Below are positions 24,809-32,876 of a DNA stretch of 64,000 nucleotides, in pieces. The position numbers and the translations under genes were made by a program. The notes below the pieces were generated by a model. It was not told the origin of the DNA and did no database searches. It saw only the letters and a program-made list of their open reading frames with translations. Positions within the stretch are counted from its first letter, which is position 1. Every line of letters starts with the position of its first letter. Source of the DNA: Xanthomarina maritima (GTDB taxonomy: Bacteria; Bacteroidota; Bacteroidia; Flavobacteriales; Flavobacteriaceae); assembly GCF_008084905.1 (NCBI RefSeq), contig NZ_VSFC01000052.1:124001-188000 (forward strand), given 5' to 3'.

Positions 24809-25572
24809 TACACAGTTGTTGCTTATCAAGTAGCAAACACTATCCAAATTAAAATAAGTAAGCAGCAATTGTCATGGCAATTGCTGTTTCAAGATAGTGA
24901 TGAACTTTTTTATAAAAGAGCTCAAGACAAATTCATTTACATTTTTCATTACGGGACTGGTTTGTTTTTTTAACATGACGTCTACCGAAATTGAAAAAGC
25001 TTTACAAGACATAAAGCCATTTTGTGATACTTTTTTAGTTAAGCCCAATCAGAACAAATGCCTATTTACATTGAGCCTGATTCAATTTGATCATGTTATT
25101 TTGCCTGAATTAAATCACGAGATGATTCGTTGGTAATGTTAAACACTTCCCAATCTGTCACTCTTAATAGCTATTCTGAAATTACCGAAGAACTATTAAT
25201 TGAACCAACAAACACACCAAATACCTTGAAAATAAAGGAAAACTAGATATTTCTGGAAACAAATTGAAACGATTTATTGGAAAGATATTAAACATAAAAA
25301 ATCGTATTTTAGAAAACCTATATATTTTTGATTCTCCTGTCATTACTTGGGAAAATGAGCAGCTTAACAAGTTGAATACAGATTTAAAACAAACGTTCGA
25401 TTTAAATGATAGGTATATATAAATTCATGACAGAATTGAGATTATTAAAGAAAATTTGGAGCTCTTTAAAGACATTATGGACCACAAAGAAAGCAGTAGG
25501 CTGGAATGGGTTATAATAATCCTTATAGTTATAGAAGTGGTAGATATGTTTATTGCCAAATTACTTTTATAA
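24809..25572 (+). pseudogene. RMD1/DUF155 family gene, decayed
   Basis: Pieces of one protein appear in order across shifting frames: TVVAYQVANTIQIK and ELFYKRAQDKFIYIFHYG (frame of 24809, stop at 24971); MTSTEIEKALQDIKPF (frame of 24897, stop at 25134); LVMLNTSQSVTLNSYSE (frame of 25130, ends in TAG near 25243); KLDISGNKLKRFIGKIL through LNDRYI (frame of 25237). An in-frame TAA sits at 25420, after which IHDRIEIIKENLELFKDI, SSRLEWVIIILIVIEVVDMF and a stop at 25570 complete the DUF155 C-terminus. This makes three frameshifts and one nonsense codon, and no start Met is visible. No functional product is likely. Confidence 0.87.
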
Positions 25573-25613
25573 GTAAAAATTAGCTATCTTCATTAGAATT
25601 TAATTCTATAGTT

Positions 25614-25826
25614 ATGAATACAAAAGCCATAATTGCAATCATCCTTATCTTGTTAATTGTAACTTTTACCATGCAAAATACCGAAGTGGTAACCATCAAG
25701 CTACTGACATTCGATATCTCCATGTCCTTAGTTCTGGTTATTCTTGGTTGTTTTTTATTGGGTTTGCTCTCTGGTGTTTTGTTGTCTTATAGAAAACGAA
25801 GCAAAAACAAGATTGAAAAAGTTTAA
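25614..25826 (+). CDS. LapA-family (DUF1049) small membrane protein
   Basis: This 70-residue protein has two membrane helices (KAIIAIILILLIVTFTMQN and SLVLVILGCFLLGLLSGVLL) joined by VVTIKLLTFDISM, then a basic cytoplasmic tail (YRKRSKNKIEKV). This is the LapA/DUF1049 pattern; E. coli LapA helps regulate LPS synthesis. Its stop overlaps the convergent hydrolase gene by 4 bases. Confidence 0.85.
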   Translation: MNTKAIIAIILILLIVTFTMQNTEVVTIKLLTFDISMSLVLVILGCFLLGLLSGVLLSYRKRSKNKIEKV

Positions 25827-26644
25827 AGTACTTTTTTTAAATCCTCGTAATACTGCTTGGTAATATGTAATCCGTTGTGTCCAGCATCTGTAATGGGAAA
25901 AAGTTTTATATTACTTGGTTGCAAAGCTTCAAGTTTTTTAGCATTGGTATCTGGATGAATTAAAAAATCTCGAGTGCCATAGAATATTTTTATTGGACAT
26001 CTTACTTGCTTTACAAATTGATACGAAGGAATATCGTATTTAATAATAAATTCTGGAATTGGAGGTGCAATTTCTTCAGAAATTAAAGTCTTCCAAGAAT
26101 AGTAAGGAGCATTTAAAATAAGCATTTTCGGATTGTTTTTTGAAGCTAAATAACTGGCTAATCCAGATCCTAAAGAAAAGCCAAGTACCACAATTTCTGA
26201 TTCTTTATAACGGGTTTTTGTGAAATTGTAAACCTTTTGCATGTCGCTAAACAGATCTTCAGGGTTACAGTATTCACTATCGCTTTTTCCATATCCTCTA
26301 TAATCTACAAACAAAATATCGTAATTATTTTCTAAATATAAAGGCGCTCTTTTTCCCCAATCATGAATGGCTCCAGCATTACCATGTAAATATAAAATAA
26401 CACCTTTAGAATTTTCTGCTTTAAATAAAACAGCATTCAAATTTATGTTATTAGCAACCGGAATATTTAACTCTTCAAAAGTCTCTTTGAACTCAAACTG
26501 ATAATCTTTTGCTAATATTTTGGGGTTGAAAAAGAAACGCTCTTGTTTAAAATAAACAAAAACTAACGAAAGCAAATACAATGCAAAAAGCGTTGCAATA
26601 ATTCTGGCAATACGTCTAAAGATTTTCGGATAATTTAGATTCAA
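25823..26644 (-). CDS. Alpha/beta hydrolase with N-terminal membrane anchor
   Basis: This 273-residue protein has an N-terminal helix (IIATLFALYLLSLVFVYF) and an alpha/beta-hydrolase core: YLHGNAGAIHDWG oxyanion region, LFVDYRGYGKSDS, nucleophile elbow GFSLGSG, Asp in RDFLIHPD and His in DAGHNGLH. This is the BEM46/FrsA-like serine hydrolase type. There is no ATG in a useful place; the only plausible start is TTG at 26644, and a stop lies five codons upstream. It overlaps the previous gene by 29 bases, so translation is probably coupled. Confidence 0.85.
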   Translation of the reverse strand: MNLNYPKIFRRIARIIATLFALYLLSLVFVYFKQERFFFNPKILAKDYQFEFKETFEELNIPVANNINLNAVLFKAENSKGVILYLHGNAGAIHDWGKRAPLYLENNYDILFVDYRGYGKSDSEYCNPEDLFSDMQKVYNFTKTRYKESEIVVLGFSLGSGLASYLASKNNPKMLILNAPYYSWKTLISEEIAPPIPEFIIKYDIPSYQFVKQVRCPIKIFYGTRDFLIHPDTNAKKLEALQPSNIKLFPITDAGHNGLHITKQYYEDLKKVL

Positions 26645-28004
26645 CAGATTTCTTACTTAAAATATCGTACAAAAATACAGCATAAACTATTATATATTCC
26701 AAACCAATAACCCATAAATTTTCTGTATTGTTGGAATTAGTATAAGCTAAGTAGCTTAAAATTATAACCAAACTCCAAACCAATGGAAATTTGTATTTAG
26801 TAAATACGGATAAAATTAAAAGAGTTGCCAAATACCAAGGATGCACTGTTGTGGCTGTAAAATAATAAAAGGATAAAGCCAGTAACATGGCAGAAATGAG
26901 CTGAACCATGGAAGTGTTCTTTCTCAATAAAGCCAAACCAATAACGAATAATATAACAAAAATTGCCATATATTTTCCTATAATGGCTATCTGATTATAA
27001 CCTGTATACACATAGCCAATTTCCCTAGCAACATAATAGAGGCTGGCATTAAACTCAAAGTTTTGAAACCATAAACCAACGGTTTCAGCATAATTTATAA
27101 TAAATTGTTGAGAGTAAAAAGGAATAAAAAGCAGTGCAACAACCAACCCGACAATAACATAAAATCCTATTAATTTTGCCATGCTTAGCGTAGTAGAAGC
27201 ATCTTTTTTATTGTGTAAAAACCACTGCCAAAATAATGGTAAAAATAATAAAGGGATAAGCTTTACAGAAACAGAACAAGCAAATACAAGCGCAGCAAGC
27301 ATCCATTTATTACAATACAATAAATACAGACTCCACACCAAAAAGAAAATCATGACACCTTCAAAGTGTAAATTACCAGTAAATTCTATAATTATAAACG
27401 GATTCAAGACATACCAAAATATATTATAACTAGGTAATTTTAATTTTTTTAGTAGTTTTTTGCCAAAGTAAAGTGTTCCAAAATCGGCTGCTATAATAAT
27501 CAATCGTAGTCCAATAACTGAACTTAAAACACTCTTTCCTGGAAATAGATTAGCAAGAGCAAAACATAACTGATTTAATGGAGGATAATTTGTGTAATGG
27601 TTGGCACTCAAACTTCCCATGTCTTCATGTAATTCTTTAGCTTGCCAAATTGGGAAATCATTTATGGATATAAAGAAATCTGGAGTATAAAGATAAGGGT
27701 TGAAGCCTTCGAGAATCATTCGTCCATCCCAAATAAAACGATAAAAATCTTGTGAGAGATTTGGAATCGCCAAAATAAAAACTGCTCGAAATAGAAAAGC
27801 TAAAACGGTTAAAAACTTGAAGTTGCTTTTATTTATTTGAACTAGTTTATAGAATAAAAAGAACAATGCAACATATAAGGATATAAGCTTTATAGAATCT
27901 GCTCTTTGTAAACTATAAGCAAAGCTAAAATAGAATAGCAAGCTTGAAATGACAAAAGCTATAGGGATTTTATGAAGTTTTAAAAAGGAAGGGTTTAAAA
28001 GCAT
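26616..28004 (-). CDS. Polytopic GT-C-type glycosyltransferase (mannosyltransferase-like)
   Basis: This 462-residue protein has about ten membrane helices and a conserved first loop SQDFYRFIWDGRMILEGFNP with Asp, typical of GT-C/GT87-like lipid-linked sugar transferases of Bacteroidota. A second loop is NHYTNYPPLNQL. Such enzymes use polyprenyl-phosphate sugars on the outer face of the inner membrane. The donor and acceptor are not known. It overlaps the hydrolase gene by 29 bases. Confidence 0.75.
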   Translation of the reverse strand: MLLNPSFLKLHKIPIAFVISSLLFYFSFAYSLQRADSIKLISLYVALFFLFYKLVQINKSNFKFLTVLAFLFRAVFILAIPNLSQDFYRFIWDGRMILEGFNPYLYTPDFFISINDFPIWQAKELHEDMGSLSANHYTNYPPLNQLCFALANLFPGKSVLSSVIGLRLIIIAADFGTLYFGKKLLKKLKLPSYNIFWYVLNPFIIIEFTGNLHFEGVMIFFLVWSLYLLYCNKWMLAALVFACSVSVKLIPLLFLPLFWQWFLHNKKDASTTLSMAKLIGFYVIVGLVVALLFIPFYSQQFIINYAETVGLWFQNFEFNASLYYVAREIGYVYTGYNQIAIIGKYMAIFVILFVIGLALLRKNTSMVQLISAMLLALSFYYFTATTVHPWYLATLLILSVFTKYKFPLVWSLVIILSYLAYTNSNNTENLWVIGLEYIIVYAVFLYDILSKKSVESKLSENL

Positions 28005-28094
28005 CCATCAAATATAAATAAAATAGGCAATTCGTTTAATAAAATACTTTTTTGATGCTATCTTACAAACTGTTTTTTAAAATCCCATTCTATC

Positions 28095-29324
28095 ATGAAA
28101 ACTTGGAAAAAAATTGGTTTAGTACTCTTATTTATACTCATTGTTTGTTGTATTTGGCTTTACCCAAAATATAAAATGGTAAACTTAACGATGCATCTTT
28201 TTGATGAAGATAAAATTGTAACTAATTTTAGATCTTTCGATTCTATTTGGCCAGTTTCTGTCTTGGAAGCACCTTCTAATAAACATATTTATTCAGAAGG
28301 AACACCTTTAAATTTACCTGAAAGTTTTCAATTTGAAGGTAAAGATTACAATATTCAAAACTTTATCGAAGATTCATGGACAACTGGATTGCTAGTGATT
28401 CAGAATGACAGCATTGTATATGAAAACTATTATTTGGGCAATACAGAATCTACTAGAAATATTTCTTGGTCTATGGCAAAATCTTTCATTTCTGCTTTAA
28501 CGGGAATTGCTATTGAAGAAGGACATATTAATAGTATTGAAGAATATGTAGAAGTCTATGTGCCAGAATTAAAAGGAACAGCTTATGAAGGAGTTAGAAT
28601 AAAAGATGTGTTACAAATGTCTACTGGAGTTAAATTTAATGAAGATTATGCCGATTTTTTCAGCGATATCAATCGTTGGGGAAGAGGTTTTGCTATGGGA
28701 AATTCTCAAGATAAATTTGCAGCCACTTTAGAACGTGAGGTTGAACCTGGAACTGTTTGTCATTATGTGAGTATTAACACCCATGTTTTGGGTATGATTC
28801 TTAAAAGAGCTACAGGAAAAACCATTACAGAATATATGCAAGATAAGTTATACAATCCTTTAGGAATGGAGTATGATGGATATTGGTTGCTTGATGGTAC
28901 AAATATGGAAATGGTTCTTGGAGGTTTAAATTTAACGTTGAGAGATTATGCAAAAGCTGGCTCTTTATTTTTACATCATGGGTTTTTAAATGGGAAACAA
29001 ATTGTGTCAGAAGACTGGGTAAAAGCTTCAACAACACCAGATGCTCCACATGTGCAACCAGGAAATGAATTTGGTTATGGGTATCAATGGTGGATTCCTA
29101 AAAGCGAACAAGGCGAGTATATGGCTATGGGAGTTTATGGACAGTATATATATATCAATCCAACAACCAAAACGGTTATTGTTAAATTATCTGCCAACCC
29201 AAAATATAATGAAAGCTCTTATGTTCCAAGTAGCGATTTTTCAACTTTAGAATTTTTTAGAGCCATTGCTTTACCTTTTCAAGAAAATGAAAAAGATGAA
29301 GATTTAATTTCTATTGTTGAATAA
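28095..29324 (+). CDS. Class C beta-lactamase-type serine hydrolase
   Basis: This 409-residue protein has an N-terminal membrane/signal segment (IGLVLLFILIVCCIWLYP). The serine-hydrolase motif is SWSMAKSF (SxxK, catalytic Ser/Lys), followed by DVLQMSTGVKFNEDY. A Tyr-containing second motif lies in CHYVSINTHVLGMIL, and the C-terminal region has FGYGYQWW and MGVYGQYIYINP. This is the penicillin-binding-protein-like beta-lactamase family, mostly esterases or peptidases; antibiotic resistance is not implied. It is transcribed away from the membrane-protein gene, with 90 bases between. Confidence 0.88.
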   Translation: MKTWKKIGLVLLFILIVCCIWLYPKYKMVNLTMHLFDEDKIVTNFRSFDSIWPVSVLEAPSNKHIYSEGTPLNLPESFQFEGKDYNIQNFIEDSWTTGLLVIQNDSIVYENYYLGNTESTRNISWSMAKSFISALTGIAIEEGHINSIEEYVEVYVPELKGTAYEGVRIKDVLQMSTGVKFNEDYADFFSDINRWGRGFAMGNSQDKFAATLEREVEPGTVCHYVSINTHVLGMILKRATGKTITEYMQDKLYNPLGMEYDGYWLLDGTNMEMVLGGLNLTLRDYAKAGSLFLHHGFLNGKQIVSEDWVKASTTPDAPHVQPGNEFGYGYQWWIPKSEQGEYMAMGVYGQYIYINPTTKTVIVKLSANPKYNESSYVPSSDFSTLEFFRAIALPFQENEKDEDLISIVE

Positions 29325-29350
29325 TAAATAAAAACTTATTAGATAAATAT

Positions 29351-30160
29351 ATGATTATAGATGTCCACACACACATTAACAATTACCACGAAGATCGAGT
29401 AGCCTCTTTAGAAGATTGTTTAAATCTTCTTACAGAAACCATGATAGAAAACAAAGTAGATTATTCTTTAGTGCTGTCTTCTTATAAGGTGAATGAGCAT
29501 AGACCTAGTACAAAACAAGTAGTCGAAGCTATTAAAGGCAGAAACAATCTAGGTGTAGTTTCAGGGATAAGCTATCTTAATTATAATCATAGAGATATTA
29601 GAGAAATAGGTGAATATCTTGAGAGGGGTTTAATTAAAGGCTTGAAATTTTATCCAGGTTATGAGCCATTTTATCCAAACGATACCAGATTGAAAGTTTG
29701 GTATGAAATGGCTATTGAATATGATGTTCCTGTCATGTTTCATTCAGGTGATACGTATGCTCCAACAGGAAAAGTAAAATATTCTCATCCACTTCATATA
29801 GACGATTTAGCAGTAGATTATCCCGATTTAAAAATAGTTATTTGTCACGTAGGTAACCCTTGGATTAGAGACTGTATGGAAGTCGTTTATAAAAACCAAA
29901 ATGTCTATGCTGATATTTCAGGATTGGTTCTTGGCGATTTTTCCGAAAAGTTTGAACGCTTCATGAAAAAAGAAATTGAAGAAATGATTACTTATGCTGG
30001 CGATCCGAATTACTTGCTATATGGAACAGATTGGCCTATTTCTAATATGAAATCTTATTTAAAATTTATGGATCAATTAGAACTTTCAGACGACAAGAAA
30101 GATAGAATTCTTTGGAAAAATGCTGCAGAGCTATTTAAAATTGATGTTACAAAACTTTAA
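29351..30160 (+). CDS. Amidohydrolase (amidohydrolase-2 family)
   Basis: This 269-residue TIM-barrel metal-dependent hydrolase has IIDVHTHINNYHED at the N-terminus (metal His pair), PVMFHSGDTYAPTG, IVICHVGNPWIRD and YGTDWPIS (metal Asp). These are amidohydrolase-2 features, as in decarboxylases or hydrolases of aromatic acids. The substrate is unknown. It lies 26 bases after the serine hydrolase and its end overlaps the convergent glycosyltransferase by 4 bases. Confidence 0.87.
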   Translation: MIIDVHTHINNYHEDRVASLEDCLNLLTETMIENKVDYSLVLSSYKVNEHRPSTKQVVEAIKGRNNLGVVSGISYLNYNHRDIREIGEYLERGLIKGLKFYPGYEPFYPNDTRLKVWYEMAIEYDVPVMFHSGDTYAPTGKVKYSHPLHIDDLAVDYPDLKIVICHVGNPWIRDCMEVVYKNQNVYADISGLVLGDFSEKFERFMKKEIEEMITYAGDPNYLLYGTDWPISNMKSYLKFMDQLELSDDKKDRILWKNAAELFKIDVTKL

Positions 30161-31638
30161 ACTCTAGAAGTTATAGATTTAAAAAATACAAATCCAAACC
30201 CCAAAAAAAGCATCAGGTGAAAAGGAAATAACCCAAAATCACCACCTTGATCTCCAACAACAAAAGCAGAATACATTCCAAACGCAAAATAGATGGTTAG
30301 CAAACCTTCAAAAAGAACATTTAAGGATATATTATTCTTTAAGTACTTATTGTCTTTAATGGCGTGAATGTTGAATTTTGGTGTTCTAATAAAATCACTT
30401 CGTTTTCCTAAATGACCTTCAATAACTGCCATGGAATTATGTAACGAAAATCCCATAGCTATTGAGAAAAAAGTGAAAAACATCATGATGTATTGCACGA
30501 AATTCTTTAAACCACTTCCATATATTTTTTTGTACATAAACCAATAACAAACAAAGAATATGAGTGAGCTTATTACAAAGAAACTCATCATATAGAAGTA
30601 TGGTTTTAAATGCGCATATTCGTTTTTAATATACAACATAGGAATGCTTAAAACAGCCACAATAAGCACATTTAAAAACATGGTAGAATTTAATAAATGC
30701 AATAAACCATGAGCTTTTGTTTTTGCTGAAATATTTTTACTTTTAATAACCTTCCAAGCCATTTTTCGAAAGTTTTCTGCACCACCTTTATTCCATCTAA
30801 ATTGTTGCGATCTCGCTGCACTAATAACTATTGGAAGTTCTGCAGGAGTTTCTACTTCTTCCAGATATTTGAATTCCCAATTTTTTAATTGAGCTCTATA
30901 ACTTAAATCCAAATCTTCTGTTAACGTGTCTCCTTCCCAATTGCCTGCTTCAATGATGCAGGTTTTTCGCCAAACTCCAGCTGTTCCGTTAAAATTAATA
31001 AAATGCCCTTTACTATTTCGACCAACTTGTTCTAGGGTAAAATGTGCATCCAGAGCAAAAGCTTGTATTTTTGTTAAAACAGAAAAATCTCTATTTAAAT
31101 GACTCCAACGTGTTTGAACCACTCCAAGTTGTTCATTTTTAAAGTATGGGATGGTTTCTTTTAACCAGTTAGATTTTGGAAGGAAATCTGCATCAAATAT
31201 GGCGATGAATTCTCCATTGGCAGTTTTTAAGCCTTCTTTTAGGGCTCCAGCTTTAAAACCTTTTCTGTTTTTTCTATGAACATGTGAGATGTTTATTCCT
31301 TTGTTTTGAAGGGAAGCAATTTGAGTAGCTGTAGTTTCAAAAGATTCATCTGTTGAATCATCTAAAACCTGAATTTCAAATTTATCTTTTGGATAATCTA
31401 TTTGAGATATGTTATTGAGTAACCGTTCCATAACATACATTTCGTTATATACAGGAAGTTGAATGGTAACGAAGGGTATGTCATCTGGATTTGAGAAATC
31501 AAATTTAGGTTCTTTCGACTTGTTTTTTTGTGCTGCAAGATAATTTGAAAGTAAGTTAAGTTGTGCTAATGCATATAGAAATATAAGCAATAAAGCCATG
31601 GTGTAAATAACAATGATAAGACTTATCAAATAGATCAT
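30157..31638 (-). CDS. Membrane glycosyltransferase family 2 (cellulose-synthase-like)
   Basis: This 493-residue protein has an N-terminal helix and a cytoplasmic GT-2 domain with PFVTIQLPVYNEMYVMERLL, VLDDSTDES, FDADFLPKSNW (DxD) and the catalytic ED in DTLTEDLDLSYRA. The RSQQFRWNKGGAENF motif is the processive-type QxxRW. Four to five C-terminal membrane helices follow. It probably makes a polysaccharide or glycolipid at the inner membrane. It overlaps the upstream DPM1-like gene by 4 bases. Confidence 0.9.
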   Translation of the reverse strand: MIYLISLIIVIYTMALLLIFLYALAQLNLLSNYLAAQKNKSKEPKFDFSNPDDIPFVTIQLPVYNEMYVMERLLNNISQIDYPKDKFEIQVLDDSTDESFETTATQIASLQNKGINISHVHRKNRKGFKAGALKEGLKTANGEFIAIFDADFLPKSNWLKETIPYFKNEQLGVVQTRWSHLNRDFSVLTKIQAFALDAHFTLEQVGRNSKGHFINFNGTAGVWRKTCIIEAGNWEGDTLTEDLDLSYRAQLKNWEFKYLEEVETPAELPIVISAARSQQFRWNKGGAENFRKMAWKVIKSKNISAKTKAHGLLHLLNSTMFLNVLIVAVLSIPMLYIKNEYAHLKPYFYMMSFFVISSLIFFVCYWFMYKKIYGSGLKNFVQYIMMFFTFFSIAMGFSLHNSMAVIEGHLGKRSDFIRTPKFNIHAIKDNKYLKNNISLNVLFEGLLTIYFAFGMYSAFVVGDQGGDFGLFPFHLMLFLGFGFVFFKSITSRV

Positions 31639-32324
31639 TTAAAACTGTATTTAAAAATCCATCCTAAAATTTTAATGCCTGCCATTGTAGCACCTTGTAT
31701 GGTTCCTGAAACTTTAGAAACACCAATTCTGTTTCTGTAATTCACAGGAATTTCAAAATAAGTCATTTTATGTTTTAAAACTTTCAATTGCATTTCAACA
31801 GTCCATCCATAGGTTTTGTCATCCATGTTTAAAGCCAATAATTTATCATATTTAATAGCTCTAAAAGGACCTAAATCGGTAAATTTTGAGTTGAATAAGA
31901 TTTGCATTAATTGTGTAGCAAGCCAGTTTCCAAAAATTTGTGGTTTGGTCATAGAGCCTTTTTCACGGAGTTGTTTTACACGTGCTCCAATTACAAAATC
32001 GATGTTATCTTCAATAATTGGTTGAATAATTTTGGTTAATTCCTCTGGATAATCACTATAATCACCATCTAAAAATACAATTATATCTGGTTTTGTTTCC
32101 TGATTTGAAATATAGTCTATGCCTTTTAAACAAGCATAGCCATACCCTTTGTTTGTTTCAGTTAAAACGGTTGCTCCAGCTTTTTTAGCGTTGAATTCAG
32201 TATTATCTGAAGAATTGTTATTAATCACAATAATTTCATCAACTACTTTAGGAATATCATTTATTACGTTAGCAATAGAATCAGCTTCATTATAAGCAGG
32301 AATGATGACTTTTATGATTGACAT
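31635..32324 (-). CDS. Glycosyltransferase family 2 (DPM1-like)
   Basis: This 229-residue GT-2 enzyme has IIKVIIPAYNEADSIANVI at the N-terminus, VINNNSSDNTE, ETNKGYGYACLKG and VFLDGDYSDYPEEL (DxD). No membrane segment is seen apart from a short C-terminal hydrophobic stretch. It resembles polyprenyl-phosphate sugar synthases. It is the first gene of a pair with the membrane GT-2 and may supply its lipid-linked substrate. Confidence 0.88.
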   Translation of the reverse strand: MSIIKVIIPAYNEADSIANVINDIPKVVDEIIVINNNSSDNTEFNAKKAGATVLTETNKGYGYACLKGIDYISNQETKPDIIVFLDGDYSDYPEELTKIIQPIIEDNIDFVIGARVKQLREKGSMTKPQIFGNWLATQLMQILFNSKFTDLGPFRAIKYDKLLALNMDDKTYGWTVEMQLKVLKHKMTYFEIPVNYRNRIGVSKVSGTIQGATMAGIKILGWIFKYSFK

Positions 32325-32355
32325 TGGGAATTCTTTTCAAAAACAAAAATACAAT

Positions 32356-32814
32356 TTAGTTCTCGTTATTTTCTAATTCCATCTGTTTGTATTCTTCCTG
32401 CTGAGCTGGGACAATATGTTCATCAAAATACCATGAAGACCATTTTTCTAAAGATAAAAAGATGCCTAATCCTAAAATAGCTGTAATAATAATCATTAAA
32501 ATCAAGTTCTTCTTTTTACGTTTTGGTTCTATTGAACACTGATTTTGTTTTTTTCTATATAGATAAATGCCGTAAAGCCCTATGATGATTGCAAAACCTC
32601 TTAGAATCCAGGAACCTAATCCAACCGAGCCATCTTCGGCATAAAAGAAATCTGCAAAGGAGATAGCATAAACACCTCCCATGAGTCCAAACATGAATAA
32701 CACAGCTGGAGCTACACAGCATAAAATTCCAGCTATTCCAGCAGTAGCAGCATATTTAAATGCCCATTTAAAAAAATTTGGTTCTTCTTGTTTTTCCACA
32801 TTTTCAGAATTCAT
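32356..32814 (-). CDS. Small membrane protein with MerT-like Cys-Cys helix
   Basis: This 152-residue protein has three predicted helices. The first, GIAGILCCVAPAVLFMFGL, contains a vicinal Cys pair as in mercuric transport protein MerT, and the last is LILMIIITAILGLGIFLSL. Length is near that of MerT, but the periplasmic-side Cys pair of MerT is not present and no mer genes are nearby. Function is unknown; a metal-binding role is only a hint. Confidence 0.6.
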   Translation of the reverse strand: MNSENVEKQEEPNFFKWAFKYAATAGIAGILCCVAPAVLFMFGLMGGVYAISFADFFYAEDGSVGLGSWILRGFAIIIGLYGIYLYRKKQNQCSIEPKRKKKNLILMIIITAILGLGIFLSLEKWSSWYFDEHIVPAQQEEYKQMELENNEN

Positions 32815-32876
32815 AGAGATTATTTTGCTGATTTGTCCATAAAAATAAGAAGTCCTTTCAGTTATTGGTGTTAATT

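Noticed and set aside
32356-32814. mer operon gene merT
   Set aside because: Only one Cys pair of MerT is present and merA, merP and merR are absent nearby.
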